Shown here in pieces: positions 1-6,358 of a stretch of DNA of 6,358 nucleotides. The translations under genes and the position numbers were made by a program. Source of the DNA: Candidatus Bathyarchaeota archaeon. GTDB lineage: Archaea > Thermoproteota > Bathyarchaeia > 40CM-2-53-6 > FEN-987. The notes under the pieces are model-generated. The model was given only the letters and a program-made list of their open reading frames with translations, was not told where the DNA came from and did not search any database. Every line of letters begins with the position of its first letter. Positions within the stretch are counted from its first letter, which is position 1. The DNA is taken from positions 1 to 6,358 of the forward strand of contig JALHTB010000069.1 of the NCBI GenBank assembly GCA_022865625.1, in the 5' to 3' direction.

Positions 1-450
1 CATCTCACGTGACCACTCAGGTGGCAAGTCTTCAGGTGACGGGTACAGCTTCAAGGCCTTGGGCGCCATGCTTTCTTCTCCGTAGCAACAGGTGCCCGCC
101 GCGATGACCGTTCTCACTCTTTCAGGGCTCCTGGCCGCAAGGAGAAGTGCCATGGCTCCACCGACGCAGATTCCACAGAGATGCGCCTTCTCAATCCTAA
201 GTTGGTCCAGAAGACATGACAGTTCGTCTAGACTCGCATCAAGCCAGTTCCCGGCGAGTGTGACCATGTGGGCTGATCGGCCATACCCATGTCGATCATA
301 GGATACGACAGCGAAGTGTTTGGATAGCTCATCGACCTGTTGGGTGAAGCTTCTCGTGCATCCCAAACCGTTGTGCAGAAGCACGAGTGGTTCGCCCTGC
401 CCTTGAGTCTCATAGTACAGGTCGATTCCGCGTACTTTGATCTGTGGCAT
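1..450 (-). CDS. Alpha/beta hydrolase, 3' end beyond the window
   Basis: This is the first 150 codons of a gene reading leftwards and still open at base 1. The product resembles an alpha/beta-hydrolase fold-1 enzyme. It opens with a short strand pair (residues 3-14), then strand beta3 with the oxyanion loop LLHNGLG (24-30). The beta4 region SYDRHGYGRS (50-59) is typical of the fold. The nucleophile elbow is GICVGG (93-98), followed by the helix AMALLLAARSPERV. The elbow residue is Cys95 (TGC, bases 166-168), where most relatives have Ser; a G-x-C-x-G-G elbow is known in dienelactone hydrolases. The catalytic acid and His would lie in the missing part, so activity cannot be judged. There is no signal peptide or membrane segment, so the protein is probably cytosolic. 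The ATG at 450 fits the usual N-terminus of the family, and no Shine-Dalgarno is visible. Substrate is unknown. Fold assignment is firm; the exact family is not. Confidence 0.9.
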   Translation of the reverse strand, partial: MPQIKVRGIDLYYETQGQGEPLVLLHNGLGCTRSFTQQVDELSKHFAVVSYDRHGYGRSAHMVTLAGNWLDASLDELSCLLDQLRIEKAHLCGICVGGAMALLLAARSPERVRTVIAAGTCCYGEESMAPKALKLYPSPEDLPPEWSREM

Positions 451-492
451 GAGTCTCGGCCAGATCGACAGTTCTGCGTTCGAAGCGACTGT

Positions 493-500
493 GCATATAT
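493..500 (-). promoter_or_regulatory. Possible TATA box for the hydrolase gene
   Basis: On the minus strand this reads ATATATGC, about 43-50 bases upstream of the hydrolase ATG at 450. An archaeal TATA box here would place transcription start near 470 and leave a leader of about 20 bases without a Shine-Dalgarno. No clear purine-rich BRE lies upstream. It abuts the last stop codon of the broken gene at 500-924, so the hydrolase may have its own promoter. This is a weak call based on composition and spacing. Confidence 0.25.
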
Positions 501-924
501 CAGTCTGTTGCATAGATGAAACGAACCAACTCGTCATAGTACCCTTCCATCGCCAGCAGGAAACAAAAGCATAGAACGTAGAAATCTGCCGGCGACTCAC
601 ACGATTTCATGATGATTCCCAGAGTTGTAAGCTTGTTCTCAGTGTCTTCCAAGGTGTGGATAATCTCCAAAGTACCTAGCAGTAATGTCCCGAATTCGCT
701 GACGCTGCGCTGGTTCGTAAGTCGCGAGAAGATGTTGTCAACGGCATCGAAGAATTCGTGGCTTGACGACGTCCGTCGATGGAATGATAGAAGCAATCAA
801 TCCAGAGTACAGATGGCCGATGAGAAAGCTAATGCCTAGAGGAGACAAAGAATGTGAATGGGTTCTTGAAAAGAAAACCTAACCAATATCCGACCCTTGT
901 TGTGAGGTCAGGCAAGATATTGAA
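500..924 (-). pseudogene. Decayed gene, possibly membrane-associated, split over three frames
   Basis: Reading leftwards, protein-like sequence continues through all three frames. From 924 to about 845 it reads FNILPDLTTRVGYWLG then FLFKNPFTFFVS. From about 848 to 797 it reads SPLGISFLIGHLYSGLIASI. From 796 to 500 there is an open stretch of 98 codons containing FFDAVDNIFSRLTNQRS, ESPADFYVLCFCFLLAMEG and YYDELVRFIYATD before a TGA. Each junction is explained by one extra base. The last segment has no ATG near its beginning: its first possible start is TTG at 796, directly after an in-frame TGA and without a ribosome binding site. The first half is rich in aromatic and hydrophobic residues and could be membrane-associated; the second half looks helical and soluble. 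I do not recognise the family. Alternatively, the 796-500 stretch is a genuine TTG-started gene and the upstream match is chance. Confidence 0.4.
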
Positions 925-1341
925 CTAGATTCGGATGTGGGGTCGGTTACAGAGTTGATGTTGTCAACTCACATGGCTAGGATAGAAGGCGCCGGGGGTT
1001 AGGTACAAACCCGCGTTTAAAACTGTCAACTAAGCAGTTCTTGAGCAGAAAAAGCGCACAAATTAAGCTGAAAACGAGCAAAGATTGAGCTCAAAGCCAG
1101 CTTTCGCCGGGTTCGGATCTGAACTCAAGAGGCGCAACGGGAGACACCTGCATTTTCCCCCTTGCATGTCCTCTGTTCCCTCATGCTCACTAAACAGACT
1201 GCACTCAGAGAGCTATTGCACGTATGATGCCACAATCCGAAATGTGGCAATTGATTGCCCTCGATTTGAATCCGCCCAGAGTATCGTTTGATCCCTGATG
1301 CTTCTTGCGCTTTGCTTTCTTCGCATAGATCCCATTCGGGT
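925..1341. other. Stretch without a convincing gene
   Basis: No open frame here has a plausible start and protein-like composition. Visible structure is limited: a 7-bp hairpin with a 5-base loop at 952-970 (GAGTTGA/TCAACTC), a 10-bp palindrome TTGAGCTCAA at 1085-1094, and a 5-bp stem at 1021-1039. Minus-strand fragments such as VDNINSVTDPTSESS, read from about 967 leftwards, could be the frameshifted N-terminus of the broken gene that follows. No tRNA, CRISPR or insertion-sequence ends were seen. Confidence 0.5.
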
Positions 1342-1619
1342 CTAGTGGAGCTTGACTTGGCTGCACTGTGGATACTTCACGCAGTCTGACAGCTTCCGAA
1401 GCGCATCATCGACATTCTCAGTCTTGAGGAGTCCGGGGGAGGTTCGTTCGGAATGTCCAGACTGACCCGGCTCTCAATGCCCTCCACTGGTTGGGCCTCA
1501 GAAGGGTCAAGAGCTCAAGATAGCCTCCACCTGATGACTCGCGAAAACATGTCAATTGCCAGATCAGTGCGTTCTCTCACTTGAATCAGATCGCCGAACG
1601 TACGAATGTGTCTGGGCAT
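1342..1619 (-). pseudogene. Small broken gene of about 92 codons, one stop and one frameshift
   Basis: From an ATG at 1619 the minus strand reads 34 codons starting MPRHIRTFGDLIQVRERTD, then meets a TGA (1515-1517). The same frame continues beyond it as DPSEAQPVEGIESRVSLDI and PNEPP. At a run of five C bases (about 1432-1437) the protein-like reading moves to another frame, GLLKTENVDDALRKLSDC followed by VKYPQCSQVKLH, and ends at TAG (1342-1344). One missing C would join the two parts. Charge balance and residue mix look natural in all three segments, and the plus strand gives nothing comparable. I do not recognise the family. It could instead be two or three unrelated chance fragments, but their contiguous order and common strand favour a single inactivated gene. 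Confidence 0.35.
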
Positions 1620-1687
1620 AGTTAAGGGTCAGGGAGTAGTGATGGAGTGTAGGCGACGGACGCTTCCGGCTGCCTCTGGTGCGCCTC

Positions 1688-1954
1688 ATGACCGAGCCTA
1701 CCATGCTCAGGGAGACTTTGCTTCATGCTATTGATGATGGTCTAGGGGTACCTGGGGAGATTGTGAGGACTGCTATCTATGATCGTATCGAGCGAAGCTA
1801 CCAACTTACGCGCGAGGAGATCCCTGAGAAGCTTGAAGCCTTCCACAGAGCGCTGGAAGACTTGCTAGGTAAGAGCGCCAAGGTTATGGAGAAACTCATC
1901 GCAAAGAACCTCTACAGCCGCCTCGGACTTGACTTTGTAGCACATGAGAATTGA
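1688..1954 (+). CDS. Small NitrOD5-like putative signalling output protein
   Basis: An 88-residue, mostly helical protein. The pattern matches what I recall of the NitrOD5 output domain found in archaeal two-component systems. It has an N-terminal helix (LRETLLHAIDDGLG, 7-20), a helix around residues 24-36 (VRTAIYDRIERSY), the segment REEIPEKLEAFHRALEDLLG, and a closing helix (KVMEKLIAKNLYSRLGLDF). It lacks a receiver, a DNA-binding helix-turn-helix and any membrane segment, so it would be a stand-alone domain. The kinase gene begins 43 bases downstream on the same strand, which suggests co-transcription and a role in the same pathway. ATG 1688 is preferred over the in-frame GTG at 1679; ATG 1703 is also possible and would put the N-terminus right at the first helix. 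No start has a good Shine-Dalgarno. Reality of the gene is likely; the family name comes from memory without a profile search. Confidence 0.75.
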   Translation: MTEPTMLRETLLHAIDDGLGVPGEIVRTAIYDRIERSYQLTREEIPEKLEAFHRALEDLLGKSAKVMEKLIAKNLYSRLGLDFVAHEN

Positions 1955-1982
1955 ACACTAGTTGACTATGTGAACCATGCAA

Positions 1983-1990
1983 AGGAGAGG
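1983..1990 (+). promoter_or_regulatory. Shine-Dalgarno that sets the kinase start at 1998
   Basis: The sequence AGGAGAGG lies 7 bases before the ATG at 1998 and matches the 3' end of 16S rRNA well. An earlier in-frame ATG at 1977 would translate this site as the residues RRGRE and has no comparable site of its own. The 1998 start is therefore preferred. Confidence 0.7.
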
Positions 1991-1997
1991 AAGAGAG

Positions 1998-4900
1998 ATG
2001 GTTGACGACATCACCGACCATAAGCAAATGGAGCGGGAACTGCGGGAGTCTGAAGAGAAGTTCAGAAGTATCGCAGAGCGAAGCTCCGACTGCATATTCA
2101 CACTGGACCCGGAGGGGCGTTTGACTTACGTTTCCCCCGCGGCAAAGACAATAGTTGGCTTCACGCCAGAGGAACTCGTTGGCAAGAGCGCATTCACTTT
2201 CCTGCCTGAGTCAGAGACCACCAAGGCGGTACCATTATTCAACAGACTGAATAGTGGGGAGACGCTCGACGGCGTACAAACAGAGTTCCTGAGAAAAGAC
2301 GGCTCAAAAGTCCTCGTTGAGATCAACGCCTCACCCATAATCAAGGACGGAAAGGCAATTGGAGCCCAAGGAATCATCAGAGACATCACCGAACGCAAAC
2401 GCATGGAGGAGACACTGAAAGAACAGTACTTGACCTTGGAGGGCATCATCAACAGCTCCGACGCGCCGATCTTCTCCGTGGACAGGCAGTACCGTTATAC
2501 CAGTTTCAATAGGGCGCACGCGTCTGTAATGAGGGCGATCTACGGCAAGGATATCGAAATTGGCAAAAGCCTATTGGATTATATGGCAGTGGCGGAGGAT
2601 CGCGAAGAGGCGAAGCGAAACCTCGACCGTGCGCTAGCAGGAGAGCACGTCGTAGAGGAAGCGTATTCTGGCGAGGAAACACGGTCGCGATTGTATTTTG
2701 AAGTATCGCACAGCCCTATCATGGCGAAAGATGGTGCAATCATCGGTGTGGCGGTATTCGCCAGAGACATCACCGAACGCAAGCGGGCAGATGAGGCGCT
2801 GAGGGAAAGCGAGGAACAATATCGGCTCCTCATCGAAAAGCAGAAGGAAGGACTCTGCATTGTTGATCTCGAAGAGCGGTTCGTTTTCTCTAACCCGACG
2901 GGAGAAGAGGTCTTTGGCGTGCCGCATGGAAATCTCGTTGGCCGAAACGCACGTGAGTTCACAACCCCAGAAAACTTCGAGCTCATCAGGGAGCAGACTG
3001 AGAAACGACGTTCCGGGGAAAGTAGCAGTTACGAGATTGAGATCACCCGCCTGGATGGTAAAAAGCGGCAGCTGCTCACGACGGCAACTCCGTGGCTGGA
3101 CAAAGACGGACGAATAGTCGGCGCGTTAGCGATCTTCCGTGATGAGACCAACCGCAAGCGGGCGGAGAGGGATGTACGAAGGCAAGCAGACCTGCTCCAG
3201 AAGACCTTCGATAGCATGACTGACGCCATCTTCATTCTCGACGCCGCCAGTCCCCCAAGCGCTCCTAGTATAGTGGAGTGCAATGAGGCTGCTTCCTCAG
3301 TCTTCGGTTACGAGAAGGCAGAGATGCTTGGCAAGCCCACTGATTTTCTCCACGTTGGCAAGGAGACTCTCAAGGAGTTTCAGTCTCAGCTGTATCCCGC
3401 TGTGGCTGAGGGGCGTTTGCCTTTCCCTCTATCCAAGTTTCGCATGAGGCGTAAGGACGGCTCCGTATTCGCTTCGGAGCATGTGGTGACGCAGTTGCTG
3501 AACGAGAAGGGAGACCGAACAGGATGGATCAGCATCGTCAGAGACATCACCGAACGTAGGCGGATGGAGGAGGAAATCGAAAGTCTGGCGCGATTTCCCT
3601 CTGAAAACCCGAACCCCGTCCTGCGGCTGGACAGGCATGGCACCGTTCTCTCTGCAAACGAGGCCAGTAAGGCACTACTGCAGGACTGGGACTCCGGAAT
3701 TGGTCAAGTTGCTCCCAAGTCCTGGCGCGACCTTGTAATTGATGTTCTTTCCTCCGCAGAAAGCAGGAATATCGACATCGAGTTTGGCGGCAAGTCATAC
3801 ACGTTTCTTGTTAAGCCGATCGTGGAAGCGGGTTACGTCAACCTCTATGGAAGGGACATCACCGAACGCAAGCAGGCGGAAGAGGCGCTGCGTCGCCGGG
3901 CGGAAGAGCTGGCTGCGCTTCAAGCAACAGTCCTCGACATCACTGCTCAGCGCGACTTGCAGATGTTGCTCCAGATGATCGTGGAACGCGCGACCAAGAT
4001 GCTCCGCGGGTACAGTGGAGGCATGTACCTATGCGATCCTGAAAGGAAGGAACTTCGTCTTGCAGTGAGCTACAACCCTCGACGTGACTACACAGGAACG
4101 GTGCTAAAGTACGGGGAGGGAGCCGCTGGGGTTGTTGTTGAGACCGGAAACCCGCTGATCATTGATGACTACCGTACCTGGCCAGGCCGGGCTGTCGCAT
4201 ACAACGCTCAATTGTTTACCGGAGTCCTAACCGTGCCTATGGTCTGGCATAGCCGAGTAACAGGAGCCATCTACGTCCTAGATAATGTGGAGACCCGTCG
4301 CTTCACAGAGGCGGATCAGGAACTGCTCAGCCTCCTCGCAAATCATGCAGCTATCGCGGTTGAGAACGCGCGGTTAATCGAACGGGAGCGTCGACACACA
4401 ACCGAACTGGAGCAGCTGGTCTTTGAGAGGACAGGGAAGCTAGCAGAGAGCGAGAAGAGATTCAGGGAGCTAGCTGATTTACTGCCTCAGATTGTGTTCG
4501 AGATCGATGAGAAGGGAAACCTGACCTTCCTTAACCACATTGGATTTGCCTCGACTGGTTACGGTGAAGATGACCTTCGCAGGGGCTTGAGTGCTTTTCA
4601 GATGTTTGCTCCAGAAGATCATGATAGGGCTCGGCAGAATATGGCGAGAATATTGGGTGGGGAAAAGTTGGGCAGCAATGAATACACCGTCCGGAGGAAA
4701 GATGGCAGCGCATTCCCCGCGATCGTACATGCTACTCTGATCATGCGTGGAAACAAACCCGCCGGCCTAAGAGGGGTCGTCATAGACATCACGGATCGCA
4801 AGCGGGCGGAGGAAGAGATTCGCGCTGCAAGAGAACGACTGGACTATGTGATCACTACGAACCCTGCCGTAATCTACTCGGGCAAGCCTCTTGCAGACTA

Positions 4901-5909
4901 TTCCGATTTTGTCCTGACTTACGTGAGCGAGAGGGTCGTTTCGATGCTTGGCTTTGAGCCACGGGATTTCAGCGGTCACCCGGAATTCTGGCTAGGTCGT
5001 GTCCATCCTGACGACCTGCGCCGTTATCCGGCGGAAGTTCAGGAGCTGTGGAAGATGGGACAGTACACCTTCGAGTACAGGTTTCTGCACAAGGACGGAA
5101 CCTACAGATGGATACGTGAAGAAGCGAAGGTGATTCGTGATGCGGCCGGCAAGCCCGTGGAGGTCATGGGTTACTGGACTGATGTCACCGAGTGGAAACG
5201 GATGGAGGCGGAGCTTGTGAGATCTCAACGGTTTGCCGCAATCGGAGAGACGGCGGCGATGGTGGGACATGACCTCCGCAATCCGCTGCAGGGCATCACG
5301 GGCGCCGTATACAATCTCAAGACCAAGGAGGACTCAAAGTTGAGCAAGGAAGGAAAAGAGATGCTCCAGCTAATCCAGGAGGAGATAGGACGTTCTGACA
5401 AGATCATAAACGACCTTCTGGAATACTCGAGGGAGTTGCACCTCGAACTCTCCGAGACCAACGTGAAATCGATCACACAAGACGCCCTGGCAAAAGTTAA
5501 GATTCCGAAGAGAGTGCGCGTGGTCAACTCAACCAAGAACCAACCAACGATGCGGCTGGACGTGGAGAAGATGAGACGAATCTTCCTGAACCTCACACTG
5601 AACGCCGTTGACGCCATGCCTAAAGGAGGCACACTCACAATCGCAAGCGCCAGATCCGACGACAACGTTCACATAACCTTCAAAGACACAGGAGAAGGAA
5701 TGACAACAGAAACCTTGGCGAAGCTTTGGAGCCCACTATACACGACCAGGGCGAAGGGGATGGGCTTTGGCTTGGCTGTCGCTAAACGCCTTGTCGAAGC
5801 ACATGGAGGCTCGATCAGCGTCGAAACCAAAGTTGGAAAGGGATCAACCTTCACAGTGACGCTTCCAATCAAACGTGACTTGGAAGGAGAAGAGGTGAAG
5901 AAGAAATGA
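1998..5909 (+). CDS. Soluble multi-PAS/GAF sensor histidine kinase
   Basis: A 1303-residue kinase that should autophosphorylate on His and pass the phosphoryl group to a receiver. Each PAS ends in a DIT-type linker: PAS1 about 15-135 (DITERKR at 129), PAS2 140-263 (257), PAS3 270-388 (DETNRKR, 382), PAS4 395-522 (DITERRR, 516), PAS5 530-626 (DITERKQ, 620). A GAF domain (about 645-795, with GEGAAGVV and [10 protein letters not shown]) and a short helical linker follow. Then come PAS6 (822-936, DITDRKR at 930) and PAS7 (945-1068, DVTEWKR at 1062, with the PAS_3-like [12 protein letters not shown]). HisKA holds [11 protein letters not shown] with His1091. HATPase shows [10 protein letters not shown] (Asn1202), DTGEGM (Asp1230) and [11 protein letters not shown], so it appears intact. 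No hydrophobic segment is long enough to span a membrane, so it probably senses cytosolic signals. Ligands are not evident. The TGA overlaps the regulator's ATG. An alternative start at 1977 would add seven residues. Confidence 0.95.
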   Translation: MVDDITDHKQMERELRESEEKFRSIAERSSDCIFTLDPEGRLTYVSPAAKTIVGFTPEELVGKSAFTFLPESETTKAVPLFNRLNSGETLDGVQTEFLRKDGSKVLVEINASPIIKDGKAIGAQGIIRDITERKRMEETLKEQYLTLEGIINSSDAPIFSVDRQYRYTSFNRAHASVMRAIYGKDIEIGKSLLDYMAVAEDREEAKRNLDRALAGEHVVEEAYSGEETRSRLYFEVSHSPIMAKDGAIIGVAVFARDITERKRADEALRESEEQYRLLIEKQKEGLCIVDLEERFVFSNPTGEEVFGVPHGNLVGRNAREFTTPENFELIREQTEKRRSGESSSYEIEITRLDGKKRQLLTTATPWLDKDGRIVGALAIFRDETNRKRAERDVRRQADLLQKTFDSMTDAIFILDAASPPSAPSIVECNEAASSVFGYEKAEMLGKPTDFLHVGKETLKEFQSQLYPAVAEGRLPFPLSKFRMRRKDGSVFASEHVVTQLLNEKGDRTGWISIVRDITERRRMEEEIESLARFPSENPNPVLRLDRHGTVLSANEASKALLQDWDSGIGQVAPKSWRDLVIDVLSSAESRNIDIEFGGKSYTFLVKPIVEAGYVNLYGRDITERKQAEEALRRRAEELAALQATVLDITAQRDLQMLLQMIVERATKMLRGYSGGMYLCDPERKELRLAVSYNPRRDYTGTVLKYGEGAAGVVVETGNPLIIDDYRTWPGRAVAYNAQLFTGVLTVPMVWHSRVTGAIYVLDNVETRRFTEADQELLSLLANHAAIAVENARLIERERRHTTELEQLVFERTGKLAESEKRFRELADLLPQIVFEIDEKGNLTFLNHIGFASTGYGEDDLRRGLSAFQMFAPEDHDRARQNMARILGGEKLGSNEYTVRRKDGSAFPAIVHATLIMRGNKPAGLRGVVIDITDRKRAEEEIRAARERLDYVITTNPAVIYSGKPLADYSDFVLTYVSERVVSMLGFEPRDFSGHPEFWLGRVHPDDLRRYPAEVQELWKMGQYTFEYRFLHKDGTYRWIREEAKVIRDAAGKPVEVMGYWTDVTEWKRMEAELVRSQRFAAIGETAAMVGHDLRNPLQGITGAVYNLKTKEDSKLSKEGKEMLQLIQEEIGRSDKIINDLLEYSRELHLELSETNVKSITQDALAKVKIPKRVRVVNSTKNQPTMRLDVEKMRRIFLNLTLNAVDAMPKGGTLTIASARSDDNVHITFKDTGEGMTTETLAKLWSPLYTTRAKGMGFGLAVAKRLVEAHGGSISVETKVGKGSTFTVTLPIKRDLEGEEVKKK
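2007..2031 (+). other. Remnant of a PAS C-terminal linker at the kinase N-terminus
   Basis: The kinase opens with [18 protein letters not shown]. The [15 protein letters not shown] part matches the linker that normally closes a PAS domain (compare [15 protein letters not shown] after PAS1). At DNA level GACATCACCGACCATAAG (2007-2024) resembles the later copy GACATCACCGAACGCAAG. The PAS fold it should terminate is absent upstream, where the Shine-Dalgarno and the preceding gene lie. Confidence 0.65.
2378..4808 (+). repeat. Dispersed linker repeat between PAS domains
   Basis: The 18-mer CAGAGACATCACCGAACG occurs identically at 2378, 2762 and 3539. A close copy starts at 3852 (AGGGACATCACCGAACG), and more diverged ones start at 4785 (GACATCACGGATCGCAAG), 3141 and 2007. 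Each encodes the DIT-x-R-K/R linker at the end of a PAS. The PAS bodies between them are far more diverged, so these are short conserved seams and not full recent duplications. Confidence 0.7.
5892..5898 (+). promoter_or_regulatory. Shine-Dalgarno of the response regulator, inside the kinase gene
   Basis: GAGGTGA, seven bases before the ATG at 5906, matches the anti-Shine-Dalgarno of 16S rRNA nearly perfectly. It is encoded within the last codons of the kinase. Together with the ATGA overlap it indicates translational coupling of kinase and regulator. Confidence 0.75.
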
Positions 5910-6358
5910 AAGAACTGGAACAGGCAAGAATTCTCGTCATAGACGATGACGTGGCCGTACGTAAGTCGCATGAGGCTGTGTTGAAGGCGAACGGATACGA
6001 GGTCGACGTTGCCGAGAACGGCAAGGAAGCAATCGCGAAATCAAAAGCGAAACTCTACAACCTAGCATTAGTCGACCTCCGCCTACCAGACATGGATGGG
6101 ATAGAACTGTTGACGGCGATGAGAGAAGCCGTACCAAAGACGGTCAAGATCATCATAACAGGCTACCCTTCACAGGAGAACGCCATAGAAGCCGTAAACC
6201 GAGGCGCCGACGGATACATCGTGAAACCATACACCATGGAAGACCTGTTAAGGAAAATCAAGGAACAGCTACAGAAGCAGCAGGAAGCCAGGAAGTTCAG
6301 TGAAGAGAAAGTCAAAGAATTCATCGAGGCACGCGCCGAAGAATACGAGTCAAGAACC
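5906..6358 (+). CDS. Receiver-domain response regulator, 3' end beyond the window
   Basis: 151 codons are visible and the frame is still open at the last base. Residues 7-122 form a canonical receiver: acidic pocket DDD (13-15, in [10 protein letters not shown]), phosphoacceptor Asp57 in [13 protein letters not shown], switch Thr85 in IIITGYPS, aromatic switch Tyr104, and Lys107 followed by a proline in YIVKPY. All key residues are present, so it should accept phosphate, most likely from the kinase encoded just upstream. After the receiver comes a charged, probably helical tail (about 118-151: [20 protein letters not shown] onwards) that runs off the edge. No DNA-binding or enzymatic output is seen yet. 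It may be a single-domain regulator with a helical extension, or it may carry an output further on. The ATG overlaps the kinase stop as ATGA, so the two proteins are probably made in matched amounts. Confidence 0.95.
   Translation, partial: MKELEQARILVIDDDVAVRKSHEAVLKANGYEVDVAENGKEAIAKSKAKLYNLALVDLRLPDMDGIELLTAMREAVPKTVKIIITGYPSQENAIEAVNRGADGYIVKPYTMEDLLRKIKEQLQKQQEARKFSEEKVKEFIEARAEEYESRT

Noticed and set aside
609..839. A plus-strand frame opposite the broken minus-strand gene.
   Set aside because: Its composition is that of an antisense shadow; the minus strand reads far more like a protein.
952..970. The hairpin GAGTTGA/TCAACTC considered as a terminator.
   Set aside because: It has no following T-run and no intact gene ending at it, and the stem is short enough to occur by chance.
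1100..1140. A GTTCGGATCTGAAC motif considered as a tRNA T-arm.
   Set aside because: There are no matching acceptor, D or anticodon arms around it, and the loop lacks the normal T-loop pattern.
1085..1291. A 68-codon plus-strand frame beginning with TTG.
   Set aside because: It has a weak start and no Shine-Dalgarno, and its Ser/Arg/Cys-rich composition is typical of non-coding frames.
1213..1335. A 40-codon minus-strand frame with an ATG at 1335, nine bases from the stop of the broken gene at 1342-1619.
   Set aside because: It has no ribosome binding site or recognisable motif, and another frame over the same bases looks equally protein-like. Chance is likely at this length.
1613..1626. CATAGTTAAG considered as a TATA box for the small gene at 1688.
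   Set aside because: It is a poor match and would leave a leader of about 40 bases without a Shine-Dalgarno; the support is too weak to annotate.
2126..2986. Minus-strand open frames inside the kinase gene.
   Set aside because: They are Ser/Arg-rich antisense shadows of a strongly supported coding sequence.

Overview
The window most likely comes from an archaeon, probably a mesophilic Thermoproteota-type lineage (Bathyarchaeia or Nitrososphaeria-like). Three things suggest this: a histidine kinase with a GHDLRNPL H-box and a long soluble PAS/GAF array, a small protein resembling the archaeal NitrOD5 output domain, and very short or absent 5' leaders. The lineage is inferred from protein style only, because the window has no marker gene.

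Layout. Bases 1-450 (minus strand) hold the first 150 residues of an alpha/beta hydrolase that runs off the left edge. Its nucleophile elbow carries Cys instead of the usual Ser. Bases 500-924 (minus) read as one protein broken across all three frames. Bases 925-1341 show no convincing gene. Bases 1342-1619 (minus) hold a second small broken gene with one in-frame stop and one frameshift. Together these make a decay zone of about 1.1 kb between intact genes.

Bases 1688-6358 (plus) form a compact signalling operon. It starts with an 88-residue NitrOD5-like protein. Next is a 1303-residue cytosolic histidine kinase with seven PAS domains, one GAF domain, HisKA and HATPase. Last is a receiver-domain response regulator that begins in an ATGA overlap with the kinase stop and is cut off by the right edge.

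The likely wiring is that PAS/GAF inputs modulate the kinase, His1091 is phosphorylated, and the phosphoryl group passes to Asp57 of the overlapping regulator. The small upstream protein may be a partner or output element. The signal and the final target cannot be read from the sequence. The kinase array shows its own history: near-identical linkers at DNA level and an N-terminus that starts on the tail of a lost PAS domain.
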